Part shown: positions 1 through 13,632 of the stretch, piece by piece
Position numbering within the stretch: the stretch's first letter is position 1
Layout of the letters: each line of letters starts with the position of its first letter
Assembly: GCA_026874595.1 (NCBI GenBank)
Contig: CM049306.1
Coordinates: 91,522,642-91,586,641 of the forward strand
Length of the DNA: 64,000 nucleotides
Reading direction: 5' to 3'
DNA from: Sipunculus nudus
Lineage: Eukaryota; Annelida; Sipuncula; Golfingiida; Sipunculidae
Notes under the pieces: generated by a model
Databases searched by the model: none
What the model was told of the DNA's origin: nothing
The model's input: only the letters and a program-made list of their open reading frames with translations
Translations under genes and position numbers: made by a program

Positions 1-174
1 TCTGAAGGAAAGGGGAGGGGGGGTCCGGACCCCCTGGACCCCTCCCCTGGATCCGCTTCTGCATTTGTTTAAAAGCATATTATGTTCGGTGTCATGACAA
101 AATAAATCAAATTATTCTCTTAAAAAATATAAGAGGGGGTTTTGGATAGGTCATTCTACATTAGGTGAAGCTAG

Positions 175-238
<64 letters not shown>

Positions 239-812
239 CCAATTATTCTCTGCATAGGTAGAACCTAGGCACCTTACGATCACAAGACAAACAAGATATT
301 TTACACTTTGAAACGCTAATGAAAATGAAAACTGGCATGCGATCATTTGGACATTTGGTAGAAGGCAGGGCCCAGGGTTTAAAATGGTTTGAATGTGGAA
401 CAATTTGGGCGGATCTGGATGATGATCTATTCAAACATTGGCAGAGGTTCGCGATCTCTTAGTACTTTCTGATTTACTGTGTAATCAGGCGGCCGATGGG
501 ATCGCTTGGGTTTAAACATTCCCATTAGAACAAATAGAGTTTCGTAGCCAAATTTTTCGATTACGTGAAGCTTTCAACGGTGTTTTTTTTTACAAGATTT
601 AAGTGAAAAGAATATCGGTCTGACGGGTACAATACGATTGGCAATACTTTATACGATTTAACGTTCTAATATCTCACTGGACTAGCAAGGTAATCAGTAG
701 GCAGCACAGGAATAAAGAAAACTTTAATAAATGACCAGCATCACACTGTAATTACACATATGCAGCATTCAATCAGTATACATGTATTAACTCTCTAACG
801 ATCACCTGCAAG
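1..812. other. Upstream non-coding stretch, probably intron of gene 1
   Basis: No exon is recognised here. Positions 1-60 are rich in G and C runs and include a short palindrome (ggggtccggacccc), like the edge of a dispersed repeat. A (TA)n microsatellite occupies about 179-234. The apparent reading frames across it are low complexity (IYIYIY) and are not genes. The stretch just before 813 (ctaac followed by cctgcaag) could serve as branch point and acceptor for the first lectin exon. Confidence 0.5.
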
Positions 813-982
813 ACCTTGATGCCTTCGGTTTGCCATGAAATTGATTTGCTCGTTCATCTTCCGTATCAGCAATGGCTCCACCATGTGATAAAAGAGAAAG
901 CTACTGACTACTGGATTGGGCTGAGACGTGTCAATGGAAAATGGGTCTGGCCGGACAACATGCCTTACCAGTATGACTATAG
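813..982 (+). CDS. Gene 1 exon: N-terminal half of C-type lectin-like domain
   Basis: Encodes LLVHLPYQQWLHHVI, then DYWIGLRRVNGKWVW, the WIGL core and the W-x-W strand typical of C-type lectin folds. The donor is TATAG|gttagt, leaving phase 2. The 5' boundary is uncertain. An acceptor at 811-812 (cctgcaag) gives the start used here, and the frame is open back to 735. A second acceptor, cgtatcag ending at 868, has a better pyrimidine tract and would shorten the exon. This fold binds sugars or proteins outside the cell. The matching C-terminal half is the next exon. Confidence 0.72.
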
Positions 983-3586
983 GTTAGTTAATTCTGCGAA
1001 TATCTCTTCAGTACAAACACATTATGGTAAAGATGGAAATGTTCATATCGGAAAGAAAGAGACATTTCCTTATCAAACATGAAAGACACAATAAAAATAT
1101 AAGGATATGGCACTGTACCAGCTGTTTTTTTTTCACACACCTGTGAAAGCACATTAAAATGTACATATTAAATGTAAATGTACATATAAAATGTACTTAT
1201 ATATTTAAATACACAAGGAGTAAACTTGCAGGACAGCTGATACCATCTGCCACCTCAGTTTATTTATGTACCATTAAATTTTACGACTGAATTATTTTAG
1301 CAGTAAATACATAAAACACAATTTTAGTTTAGTATCAGACAGTTTGCATTGATCGGACATGAAGAACTTTCATTAATCTATATCTGTTAATATCAGGGAC
1401 TGGGTCGTCGGTTCACCGAGTGCGGGCAAGTCAGAAATGTGTGCTCATGCGTCGCCCTGTACAGGCGGGAAATGGAAGGAGGCGCCATGCACCTTGTACA
1501 AGAAGACTCTTTGTTACTTTCGTGGACGTGAGTTAACTTGACGTGTTCTAAAATATATGTTTTATACCGACTTCTGCATGTGGTTCAGGGGTAGAGCAAA
1601 GGTAGATCGTGTATGCGAATCTCAACCGAGGCTGAATCTCATCCGGGGTGAGCGCTCTGTAGGCTCAATTGGGGGTTCCTGGATGGTATGACCCAGCAAT
1701 TGGGACAATTACACACCCGGTGCCCGCAGGTGCAGTAGTCACTGGACCTGGTTAACACCTAGACATAAAATTTGAGGAAGCGTATGATGTAAAAATCCAC
1801 AGATGTATATACTTACTTACTATAGCACTAAAAAGAAAAATGCAGGCGGTTACCTCAAACAACAAAAAAATCAATGTAAAAGAACATTTTTTTCATGTTT
1901 CCCTAATTATTAATTCGAAATGACGCACGTTATAATCAAACATTCCGTGCCTTATTTGAACAGATATGCAATAACACTATGAAATATAAAACAACGATGC
2001 TTGTAGATATGGGATAATAAATGCCCTCGCGTACCATTGAACATAAATTTGAATCATCGGATAGTAGTTTCAAATAAGTATGACCATCAATTAACTCCTT
2101 CAGGTAAAACACAGAAGGTGGGGTAGTGGGAGGTTTCCGTATGTGCGCATTCTATATGAACCTAATATCTTATGTCATTACATCTTATGCACCTTATTTT
2201 GTTCGTTACCTGCGCTTTTAATTAGACTTAATTGCTGATAAGATTTTGTCAACTGATTTGCGTGAACATTTTTTTTTGCTTCTAGAATAACCCAGAAATA
2301 CTCGATTATTTATCGTATTGGATGATTTACGAACAGTTAGACACGCTCTACATAAAGATAAAATATAACAAGGCGGCCGCGAATGGTTGTCAGCTCAGTT
2401 GTCTGAGAGTACTCATAGCCGTAGGAATGGAAGGAACTGTGTCAGTTGTCTGTGTCCTTTCGCAAGCCCAAATCATATCTGTAACTAGAAACATGCATTT
2501 TCACGCATGCAGGCCTCCGCCATGTGAGCGGCCCTTAATGTTTTATTCACATATTGGCCCATCTTCCCGGGTTCATTGGTGCGTATTTTCCCTGACAAGT
2601 GTTTGCATTCACGTATTCGGCCCTTATTCCCATGTTCAATCGGCATATGTGATTGCACATTTTAGAATATTCCTGAAAGCCCATCCTGGACCCACACGAA
2701 AATCTAATCGATTCTTCATTGGCCCATCTTCGATGCGCCCTTATAACTGAGAACATCTAGGCATCTATTACACCCTAAATTTCGTTGTAACTATGAACAA
2801 AATCATATTCTTCATTAAATGCTTGTGTTCGAGCACAAAACAGTAAATAATAACAAATTTTGACTCTTTTTTTTTGTAACAGAAAAATCAAAATTAGCTA
2901 CGAATGCCGTTGTGTAAGGTATTTAAATTTCGCAAATTTGCGTGAGATTGAGCTCCTGGGAGGATTATCAATTTAGTCTGCGGGAGGCTTGCGATGGTAA
3001 TTTAATCGCCAATTCTCTTGCTGGGGAATGGGGACCCGTTGGGTTCCGTTGCAGAGGAAAGGTGTATTGCCGCGAAGTGTGTCTAAAAGACCCGTAAGCC
3101 ATTTCCCCAGAGCTGTTTCTTTGTGGTAATGGGCCAACGTGAAGGTCAGCAATGGCGAGGTGGAGAGGGTGTGATGTTGTGCGACAGACGTGTGATGTTA
3201 TGCTGGCGAGAATTCAATAATGTGCAAGCGGAAGGGCCAAATTGGTGTGCATTTTGTAATTTAGGACATCTGACTCACAGGGACTCGTCACAGAAGACTG
3301 AAAAAATAAAATCCCGGAATCCGAGCCACAAAACACCAAGAATAAGCAATACAACCAGTGTCACATGTACAGCTCCTTGACTTTATTAAGTAGTCTAGGA
3401 GCTGTATATGTCACAATTGGCTTTAACGCTTATATTATTTTTTTTCAGTCTTCTGTAACAAGCCCCTGTGATATGATTGACGCTGATAGCAAAACTGGCC
3501 CACTGTCATGTTTCATTCTGCGGGGTTTTTTTAAACAGACAGTTGAATATTAGCAGATTGATAGATGGATGGATGGATGGATGGTG

Positions 3587-3639
<53 letters not shown>

Positions 3640-4415
3640 ATAGATAGATTAGATAGATAAATAGATAGATAGATAGATGGATGGATTGAAAGGCAGACAG
3701 ACAGGCAGACAAATAAAGAGAGCCCAGACGTGTTGAGAGCGAGACGCTTGCGTCCGGCTGGTCCGTGAACGTTGTGAGTATAAAAACAACGGGACCCCGG
3801 TCTTATGGCAAATGTGAATCGCACTCCAGATTATGAGTACTAAATTAACACTATTTAGTACAGACCGTCATTCTTCTTGGATATTTTAATGCATATCTTT
3901 GGAAACAGATGGAGCTCTACATTTTTTATAATTTGCATCAAACTATTTAGAAGGATGAGTTTTACCCACGCGGTATTGGTCAACATACTTTATGTCACTT
4001 GTGTTATGGTAAAAAGGGTCCGTTTTCTTTAGCTTTAATTAAACCGCAGTGTTAGGCTTTGATGAGTATACCCAGCTTACAAGAACGGTCCAAAAGACGA
4101 GATTTTTTTTTAAATGGATATAAACATTCCAATACGTTAACATTGAATTTTCTCGAATCCAACTCAGTTTGATTACAGTACATGTGCATGAAAGAAATTT
4201 CGACAAACTTCTTCAAACAAAGTCTATCTGGTTTATTCGGAGGATTCTATATTTTGTCATTATATAAAACTTCCATGCCTGATTTTATGAAACTGTGTTT
4301 TCAGTCAGAAAAAAAATTTTTGCAGATAATATTAACCAGTACTGTGAAAAGTACTTTAAACTCCTTTAGGTAAAACTTCAGAAAAACTACTCTAAATTAT
4401 GCACTTCTATATTAA

Positions 4416-4475
<60 letters not shown>

Positions 4476-7400
4476 AGCTGATAAGGGCTCAGTGTTATAG
4501 AACCAGAGCTGCATAGTTATACATATATAATACATTTGTATTGATTAAAGCTTTCTTACCGTCAGGAAATGGTCAATGGGGAGCCTGGGCACCTTGGTCT
4601 GCATGTAGCAAGAAGTGCGGAACCGGAAGACAGTCCCGGACTCGAAAGTGCAACTTAAAAATTGATCCGGGTCTTCCGTGTCCAGGTTATTACGACGACC
4701 ATCGCCACTGTAACACTCAGTACTGTCCGAGTAAGTAAACTTAGATTATATTGCATTATAATAAAAAAAACACAGAACATCCTGTTTTATCCATTAGTCT
4801 TCCATTCGTTGTTTTCAGTTTGGGCAGGTTCAGTTAGTTTAATAGTTGATTTTTTAATTGACATATCGTTACAGGTGCTCTTTTTATTGTGTGACACGGG
4901 CGTAACTCGTGTGGTGACTCCCTCGCCGGGTCGTTTGTTACATTCTATGTTTAATCCGTACTTGTTGGGCACTCGTTGTCATGTAAGCCTTGGGTTTTCA
5001 CACCTGGTCGTGGGTCACGTGATGACCCTGGTGTGTTGGGATACACACGGCTATGTCCTTCTCAATAATTCCTGAAATGCGTGTTAAGTGTGTTGTATGG
5101 GATCCTTAAGACTGTTCGAGAAGTGGAAAATTCTCGGCTTGAGGTGTTAAGGTATATAAAGGGGCTGTGTTTAAGAACGGACAGAGAGAGAGAAGAGCAG
5201 ATTCCAGCGGACGCAGAAGCGTGTTTCAGTTTCAGGACCTTATCCGACGAGTGCCGCAATTATAGATTTTCAAGACTTTCTCCTGGATATCATGCATCTG
5301 GACTTCAGTTTACTTTCTGGGTTGTTGCAAGAAATTTCCACTGGACTGTCATTCTCCGAGAGTATACATAAAGAACTTATCGTGGTGACGGTGTTGGTAC
5401 CCAGGTACTGTGCACATTATTTTCTATATGATTGTATTGGTTTGTTGTTATACCGCTGTTTTACTGTATAATTGTATGATTTAGTGTATTGTAATGTTAG
5501 GGTTGTTTTAAGAATAAATTATAGTTATTTGTTAACAAAAAAACACTGACTTCTTTATTCATTCCCCTGGACATTTCACGCTGCCTAGTGTTACAGAATC
5601 TGATTTTTTTTATCTCCATTACAAAATTTGTGTTCATCACGCATACGTGATCTGTTTATTAGGTTCCGTAACAATATGCTGAAAGAGATACATGCATACA
5701 AACAGACAGAGATATCCTGATTCCTTTTTTATAAACGTATTTTTATTCCTTTTTATACGGTTATCTCTCTTGACACCGTCTGTATAAAATGTACTTGATT
5801 TAATTGATTAAGGTTTGTTTTGTTTTTTTCTTCCAGCGGGTTGGGGAACTTGTACCGTTGGCGGAGATCCACATTACTTCACTTTCGACCTCCAGGGCTA
5901 CAATTTCCAAGGTGGGGACCTCAAAGGCCGAGAATGCAAATTTCTCCTGGCCGGGCGCTGTAAGGAGCCTTCTCCTCTCCCGCCATTCAAAATCCTGGCA
6001 TCCAATGATCACCGTGGACAACCTCATGTCTCCTGGATAAAGGCCATAGAGCTTCACTACAATGGTCACGTGATCAGGGTCGATCAGAGCCATCGAAGTA
6101 CTGGCTTCATCTATGTAAGTTAGTAAGAACATATTTATTTATTTATTTAACTTTACTATCACAAAATACATACAAATACATATGCAAATATTTATGATCA
6201 TAGGTACAAAATTATCCCATTTGATTACAGATTAGTAAAGTGTGTAATATGGTAACCTACACTGCAAAATTTAATAAAAAAATCAGTTTTGGGAAAAAGC
6301 AAAAAAGGGGAGTTGTTTTGGGAAAAACAACTCCCCTTTTTTGCTTTTGCCATTAACCGTCACGCGTTTTTTCCATTAGGGTACACGAGTTAGCAAAAGG
6401 TTTTCGAATGAAATATTGACATATACCGTAATATATTTAAGTTATTATCAAAAAGTATTCCCGCGTTAAACTTGTCGTCAGCTAAGAAGTAAACAGTTGT
6501 AACAATTCTAAATGGGACTGAAATAATATTTTTTTGGTGAAATTTTGTCTCGTCATTTCGAGATCACGTTCTTCTGTGTCCTAAATCAGCCACCTTGGAC
6601 TGCATTCCATTGAAAGAAGCGGGAAATGTTTTCAAGGTTCCAAACACTTTCTTAGATCATCTAGAAATAGTAGATAGTCATATAAAATACATGCACATAT
6701 AAACATGAAATATGTTAACCTGTTAAAATGTTCAGCATAAATAGAGGGGTGTGCTTAAACCACTAAAAACGAAAGGGGAGTAAATAAAACTGACTGGGAT
6801 TACTCGTCAAAAGCCACCACTTTCCACTTGTCAAATCGTACTTACCATATATCCCAGAATATTTTCATGATCAGAGTCGGTTAATTACAAATAACTATTG
6901 TGCCTAAGTTTACATTCGTATAAATAAACCAATGACTTTACCGAAGTGAGACGCATCAGATGGCACACAAGTTTTCAATCTGGTTTTAGCTCATATGACT
7001 TAAAGTCATCTGAGCTATAGCGATCACTCTTTTCCCATTGTCCGTCCGTGGTGCGACCGGCCGGCCGTCTGGTCGCCAGTCGTCTATTAACAGGGCACAA
7101 ATCGTTATCGCTGGACCTAAAACCACTAACTGAACATCCATCGTCCATAACAAATCTCCCTTGGCATATGAAATAAGGTCTCTACGACCTATACTCTTTG
7201 AGTTACAGGTCCTGTTATTGCACCACCGAATAATTAACAATTTGTATGATTCCGGTATCTGAATATTGATTTTCATGATCTTTCCATACAATTTGATCAT
7301 GGAGTGTTTCATCAAATCCTAAAGATCGGTGGCGCCACAGGTATTTTTGTTCTAATTTTACGCATTATCTTTTTGTTTTAAGTTCTTTAAATGCAACAGT

Positions 7401-10400
7401 TCGCCCGTAACAAGGCACAATTCATAACCGTTAGGCTTCTAACTATACATACAGGGAGTTCAAAGGCAAATATCCTTGGAAACCTGATATAAGGCCATGG
7501 TGACACATTCTAAGGGCAAAAAGCATTATTTTTGGGCAACCAATGAGTCAGACGTGGCACAGATGGTATCCATTTGGCCTAGAATACTCTTACATGGCAT
7601 TCAGATAAGTCTTTGGAAACCTGAAATAAGTCACGGTGAACTATTTCCTGCAAACCACAGACAAAACAAAATGTTGAGCACCTTAAAAGTCAGATGGGCA
7701 CAAATTGTATTCTGCCCCTTGCTACGATTCTTTTCATGTTGATTGATCATGGAGTGTTTTATCAGTTACTGAAGACTTGTGTTGCCAACATAACTTGCCT
7801 CAATGTTCAAACACTTTTTCCTATATTATTTATACTTTCAAATAAAGCACACTCCGACCGTTAACAGGACACAAACCGTAACCGTTAGCCCTAGAAACTC
7901 AAAACTGTACATCCGGGAAAATCTTATTTAAATCTCCTAGGAAAGCTGAAAATAGGTCATGGTGACCTATTCTGCATACTTTGAGCCGAAACATGATTTT
8001 GAGCACCCAGGGAGGCAGGCGGATATAAATTGTATCCGTTAGGACTATAATCTTCTAACGCAACATCCCGAGAGGTTCTGGGAAAATCTCCTTGAAAACC
8101 GAAAATTAGGTCGTTGTGAGCTATATTCTGCGAGCTACTGGCCAAAAATAGAACTATGAGCACCCAGACGGTCAAACAGACACAAATTGTATCGGCTACC
8201 CCCAGAGTCTTCTTACGAAACATCCAAGAAAGTCTTGGGCAAGTCTACATGGAAACCAGAAATTAAATCCTGCTTACCTATATTGTGTAAAGCTGCTGGT
8301 CAGAAACATGATTAAACGCCCATACAGCCAAACAGAGCTCAGACTTTACTGTAGGACCTAGAACCTTGTATTATAATATCCGGGAATGTCCTTAGCAAGC
8401 GACCTTTGAATCCTAAATCCGACCTATATTCTGCAAAGATAGGTAAAAAACATAGTTTGAGCACCTTATAAAACAAATTTGCATGATTGGTTTGAAACTT
8501 CGGGGAGGTTCCTGTACAAATTACTTGGAAACCTGAAATTATTTCACTGTGACCTTTATCCTGCGAAATAAATGAAAGAACGGGATTAATTAAAGCACCC
8601 TATTAATCAGACGGACACAAATTTTAGCAGTTGGACGTACAAACCTCTGACTTTGCACCTAGGGAGTTCCTCGTTTTTCTTCTTGAAAACCCTTAATCAG
8701 GTCACTGAAACCTATTTTCTAAGGACTATGGGCAAAAAAAACTTGATTTTAAACACTACGAATGTCATTTTACCAATTCATCAAGGTTCCTTATCAAATA
8801 TGTTTCACCAGATCATAACATCAATACTTAATGCATGCGTCACCTGAATGTCAATTCAGCTTGCTTATAATTATTTTATTATTATTCCCCCCCCCCCATT
8901 ATTTTTGTTTGCGCTAGATCTCCAATATGGTTGAATTTTAAAAGCTGACATTTGCCTACAATATTACTCCTAGGTCACCTTATATATATTTTTTTTACCT
9001 TGATCTTATTCCCAAGGCCTTACATTCCCTAGCCGATTATCAACCATTTCTGTCCCTGCCAGTCCGGCATTAACTCCGACTAGAGTGGCCGAAGAATTTA
9101 GAAAATTTATTAATTTCCCCATTAGGGAAATTTTACACTGTAGAAGAAATTTTTAAAATATTAGTCATAATACCTAGCCTGTGGTACAGGAGTATTTTTA
9201 TATGATTTTTTTTTTTTTTTGCCAAAACGGGGATTGGTAGTCTGTGTACAGGTTTATCTTGTGCTAAGTATCCTTGGGAGCGGGATACCAACAGCGGATA
9301 AAGAGTTGTCTCTCCATACTATTCTATCTAGGGGTAGGAATTTTGCAGTCTGAGTTTTTTTTAGAATTAAAATGGGTGGTATGGTATCTTTATCATATAC
9401 CCATAATCACTTTGAAAAACTCATGTGTAAATGTTTCCTTCTAATAAGGTGCTAATTCCTCAATCATCACCCTGCATTTTTAAATACAGACATACCTGAA
9501 AAGTAACAGGACACATCGGATATTCGACTGCGATATTCGGGAAAACTATCTAAACGATCTGACCCGTCGCCTTCATATTCTCTGAGTATAACTCGTACTT
9601 TGACTGGCGCAACAGAGACCCAGGGCTACAAAAACACCGGCAAACCAGCCTAAATGTTGTGCTGTGCCCCGTATGTGACAACTGACTGAAGTGAAGTCGG
9701 CGCTCGTGCCAGTAACAGGTCTCCGGGAAAATCCGGCCTGCATTGGCGGATTGAGTTGGTATACGGTTAGATATTTAAGGCGAAAATAGAAAATACTGAT
9801 AGAGTTGAAGATTGTAGTGAGAGAGGGGGAGGACGAGAACCATCGACCTTGGACGGGCCACTAAAACCCACTCTGAGGCAGCACCTGGGATCGAACCGGG
9901 GTTTCCAGCAGAAAAGACCAAGCGTTTTACCCCTCAGCTGTTCAGGCCCCCGTGCCCCGTATGTTTTCATTCTTTCACGCCTAAGTCTGCACCAAGGGCA
10001 ACCGCTGCGCTCGGCTAGTTGGAGAAACGTGGAGTAACCTATTATAATTCTTCGGAAAATAGATATATAATATACTAGCTGATAAACCCGGTATACCGGG
10101 CTTTTTACCGCGGTTTTGGAGATTTATTTACTGAGATATTGAATGTTGGCTCATTTTTTATTATAAAAGTTATAGATTTTTGGTGGTATAGTCTCGGAAT
10201 ACGAAATGTACAAATAATTTTTTACTGTTATTTTGTGGCGCTGTGCTCGTGGCAAAAATCATATCCCGGTATATTTACCTTAAAGACCTGTTCAGTGATG
10301 GTTTATATTGCGAACCGGAATGAGACGCGGAGGCATACAGTGTTTCGTTGATATTTGACTGGTTTCTATCGTTGGAAATATAAAGAATAGGTTGATGTGA

Positions 10401-13400
10401 GGAACACATTAGATTAATTAAATGTACGTAGCAAGGAAACTGTTCCTGAAGAAGGAAACAGAAATATGCATACATCGTAAGTAGCAGAAGCGGACCCAGC
10501 GTGGGACTCCATGCAGTGGGTCCGTATCCCATTTTCAGACTCCCGACACCACCCCAGCCCTGTTCCTGAATTCGGGACCTTGAATTATAGGTTTTGTCAT
10601 TAATCCTCCTTGATTGAACTCCCCATTTCATAAAGCGAGAAACATGTGTTTTTCTCTTTTACTGACCACGCATGTGGGTCAAATCCCTCATTGAAAGCAA
10701 GCGTTATTTGTATGAACAATAGTCCTAAGTGTTAGAGGTTAAGTGACGACGATGCACGCAATCCGGTGATTGCCGAAGGCAGTTCGGCTGTGCTCGGTAA
10801 AAAAAGGGAAAAATCACTCAAAATTATATTTATATCAAAAATTATTTATTTTCATATCGCCTATGTCACTGCGGGGATAATAACCTTTAAAATTATGTAT
10901 GGCACAATATTGTACACAACGCGGTTTAAAAGAACACCGCGAACAAACGTGAACTGAATTCGTTTTATAAGTATTAGATATTGGGGCAATGCTGTGTCAT
11001 GACCTTAAATATTCGCATGCCCTTATCACCCAGACAGGCACCATTCTGATGCGAATATCGATTTTGGGGCGCTCGGTCAGTTCGGCACCTGATTAACGTG
11101 GATTCACCTCGTATAGTTTTATACATATTAGGGCAATGATTTGTCTTTGATATTTGCATGCCAATTTCACGCATACAGGTGCTTGTTGGAAAGCCAAACA
11201 GATTTTAAGATAATTTAATTTAGTCCAGCGGTTAAGCTCCCAGGGAATTGTGCAAAAACGAAAGGAGAATGAGAGTTGGCAAAAGTATTCTTTGGAGCTT
11301 ATTGATTAATTTTTGATAAAGGGCCAAGCTGAAAAAAATTATTTTGGCCAAAATTCAAGATGGCGGCCAAGATGGCCGCAAGATTAGGAAATGTCAATAA
11401 CATGAGTTATAATGTCCCCAGAAAGCATTGCAAATACTCTAATATTATGTTTTTTGGGGCTGAGAAATTCAATTTTTGAGGTTTCAAACCTCTTCTGATA
11501 ATCATTAGCTGAGTTTTTATCAAGAATTTGGTAATATTCTTATTAGTCCAGCGGTAAAGCTGCATATTAAGAAGAATTGTTTTCGGTTGTTTTTTTCGTG
11601 TTCTCTGATTTCGTCCACTACTTTGCCATCCGACCCATGGAAAAAAGTGCCTTGTAGTTGTTATTATAACCAGTTGTACAATCCATGTTGAAGAATGTTA
11701 TTGTTTATAGGTCAATGGTTCTTTTGCTAGCTCCCAGACTCTTTGCTTGCATGAAGACTCAGTACATATTTTATCTTCATGTGCACAGGAAACAAAATTG
11801 TAGATCGAACTGAACCTTGTACATAAGATAAAAAGAACCGATAGTAAGTTGGAATTGTGTGAGTTTTACCAGAAGAAAAACGCTCTTGTCCTGCCAAATC
11901 TAAAAGAAAATATTCAGACAGAGGTAATAAAAATGGCTGGCAATATTACAAAGAATGCTGTAATAAACTGTTCAGTTCAGTAAAAATATCCAGAAGTAGT
12001 GTATTCTCAAAAATGTTGGTTACTAATGAAGCAGATGGTATGAAATACAAGTTTACCAAGCATTCTGCAATTGGACATAAAACTGACAAAGGGAAAGTAT
12101 AACTGTACTGAGGTGCCAGATCTCAGAAGCTGAAAGCACAGAAAAGTTACAGTCACAAAACAAGTCCGTAAAAACTCAAACCAAACATTGTACTGAATTT
12201 TGAGGTAATCAAGTTGAAGATAAAATGCATGTCTGGAACCTGAGGGTGCATTATATTTTTTTAACCTTGCTTTGTGAATTCGTCTGTATATCTTCCGCCT
12301 TGCTTTTCCGTTTTCTGAGCATCCATCCATGAAAGATAAGCTAGCTTGAACCTGGCAGCACCTCATACATGTAGTGATTATTTCGAAGCAATACATGCAG
12401 GTACTACATGAATCTACAAATTTGCATAATGTCAGCAAATGAAGGTATTTTGTTGACAAAAACACATAATGCAAAACGTGAATTTTAATGGCAACTCGTT
12501 GGCAAGGAACTAGTTCCATATCACAAAGAAAGCATCACAACAAAGGGCAGTGATATTTTACTGACACCTGTTGGTTCTTTCATACGATCAAACAGTCTAA
12601 AGTCTGCATCATCACCATATCACAAAAATAATAATCTGCAAAAGGTATCTACATGAGTATTGATTATTTCATGCATTGATCACCATATTACAAAGGCAAC
12701 ATGTTGCGCACCTCTAAATGTGTGGATTCTGTTTCCTGCCAACATACAGTCTGAAAGTCATCACTTCATGGCAAAAGAAGCTTAGAATCATACAGCAAAC
12801 AGATGTGACCTTCTACATAAGCGCGTGTCTTGTCATGCACCGAGTAGTCTAAATAAATTATAAATAAAAGTCTTTCCTTTGAAACAGACATGATGTTCAA
12901 ATACATGGAACTAGTACATGAAAATTAAATTTCAGCTGAACTTTTATATACCTTAATTGCACTAATAAAGATTTGAATGGTAAGTTGATGGTAAAATTTA
13001 ATATCATTTTTGTGGATTTTTTAAAATTCCTAACTATTCTTCACGGATATATCAAGCTCCCACACCTTCATTTAAAGGTGCAATATTAAAAAAATCAAAT
13101 TTAACCGTTGGGTGTGCTGATTAAAAAGGGACGTTTAATATACCATTTCAGTTGGTACACAAGGCAGAATCTATACAGCTGACAGGTGTCAGCTTCTTGC
13201 ATAGATCTGTATCCTGCCACGCACGCATTCAGTCTGATATAAAAGTTAGAATCGAGATAAACTCTATATTATATGGATTGTCTAATTTATTTTATTATAA
13301 TATATCGTGTATTTGGTCAGTTAGTTATAATTACTATTACAAGTCACTCTCCATGGCTCGGATGGTGGCGTTTGGTGGTATATATAGAGGGGTGGAGGAA

Positions 13401-13566
13401 AGCGACGACAAGGAGGAATTCACCCACTTTGGATGGGCCATTACAACCCACTATTAGGAACGAAGTTGATTAAAAACGGGCGCCAGTGGAGATAGCCGAG
13501 CGTTTTACCACTCGATTGTCCATTACATTACATAGAAACAGACGAAAGGCTCAAATACGTAAAACT

Positions 13567-13632
<66 letters not shown>

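Larger units (their letters stand above)
1528..4565 (+). other. Gene 1 intron between CTLD and TSP1
   Basis: About 3 kb. It contains a tRNA-like SINE candidate near 1575-1800, an exon-like stretch at 2953-3093, a GATA microsatellite at 3561-3685 and a (TA)n run at about 4421-4473. Other frames across 2322-2750 and 3123-3380 lack splice context and domain signatures. Nothing else is recognised. Confidence 0.5.

Noticed and set aside
2322-2750. 142-codon plus-strand frame
   Set aside because: Internally repetitive 'ggccc-atcttc' DNA on both strands gives open frames; no domain and no flanking splice sites in phase.
3506-3824. Minus-strand frames rich in Ser, Ile, Tyr and Leu
   Set aside because: Direct translation of the GATA microsatellite.
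5804-6040. Plus-strand and minus-strand frames over the first VWD exon of gene 1
   Set aside because: Shadows of the real frame, which carries GDPHYFTFD and joins both neighbours in phase.
9790-9955. tRNA gene on the minus strand
   Set aside because: The B box is good but the acceptor and anticodon stems do not pair, and a diverged copy with the same non-tRNA body lies at 13375-13530, so it is a SINE.
12007-12519. 170-codon minus-strand frame, the longest in the window
   Set aside because: No recognised domain, mixed composition, no splice or promoter context, and it lies inside a repeat-derived inverted structure.
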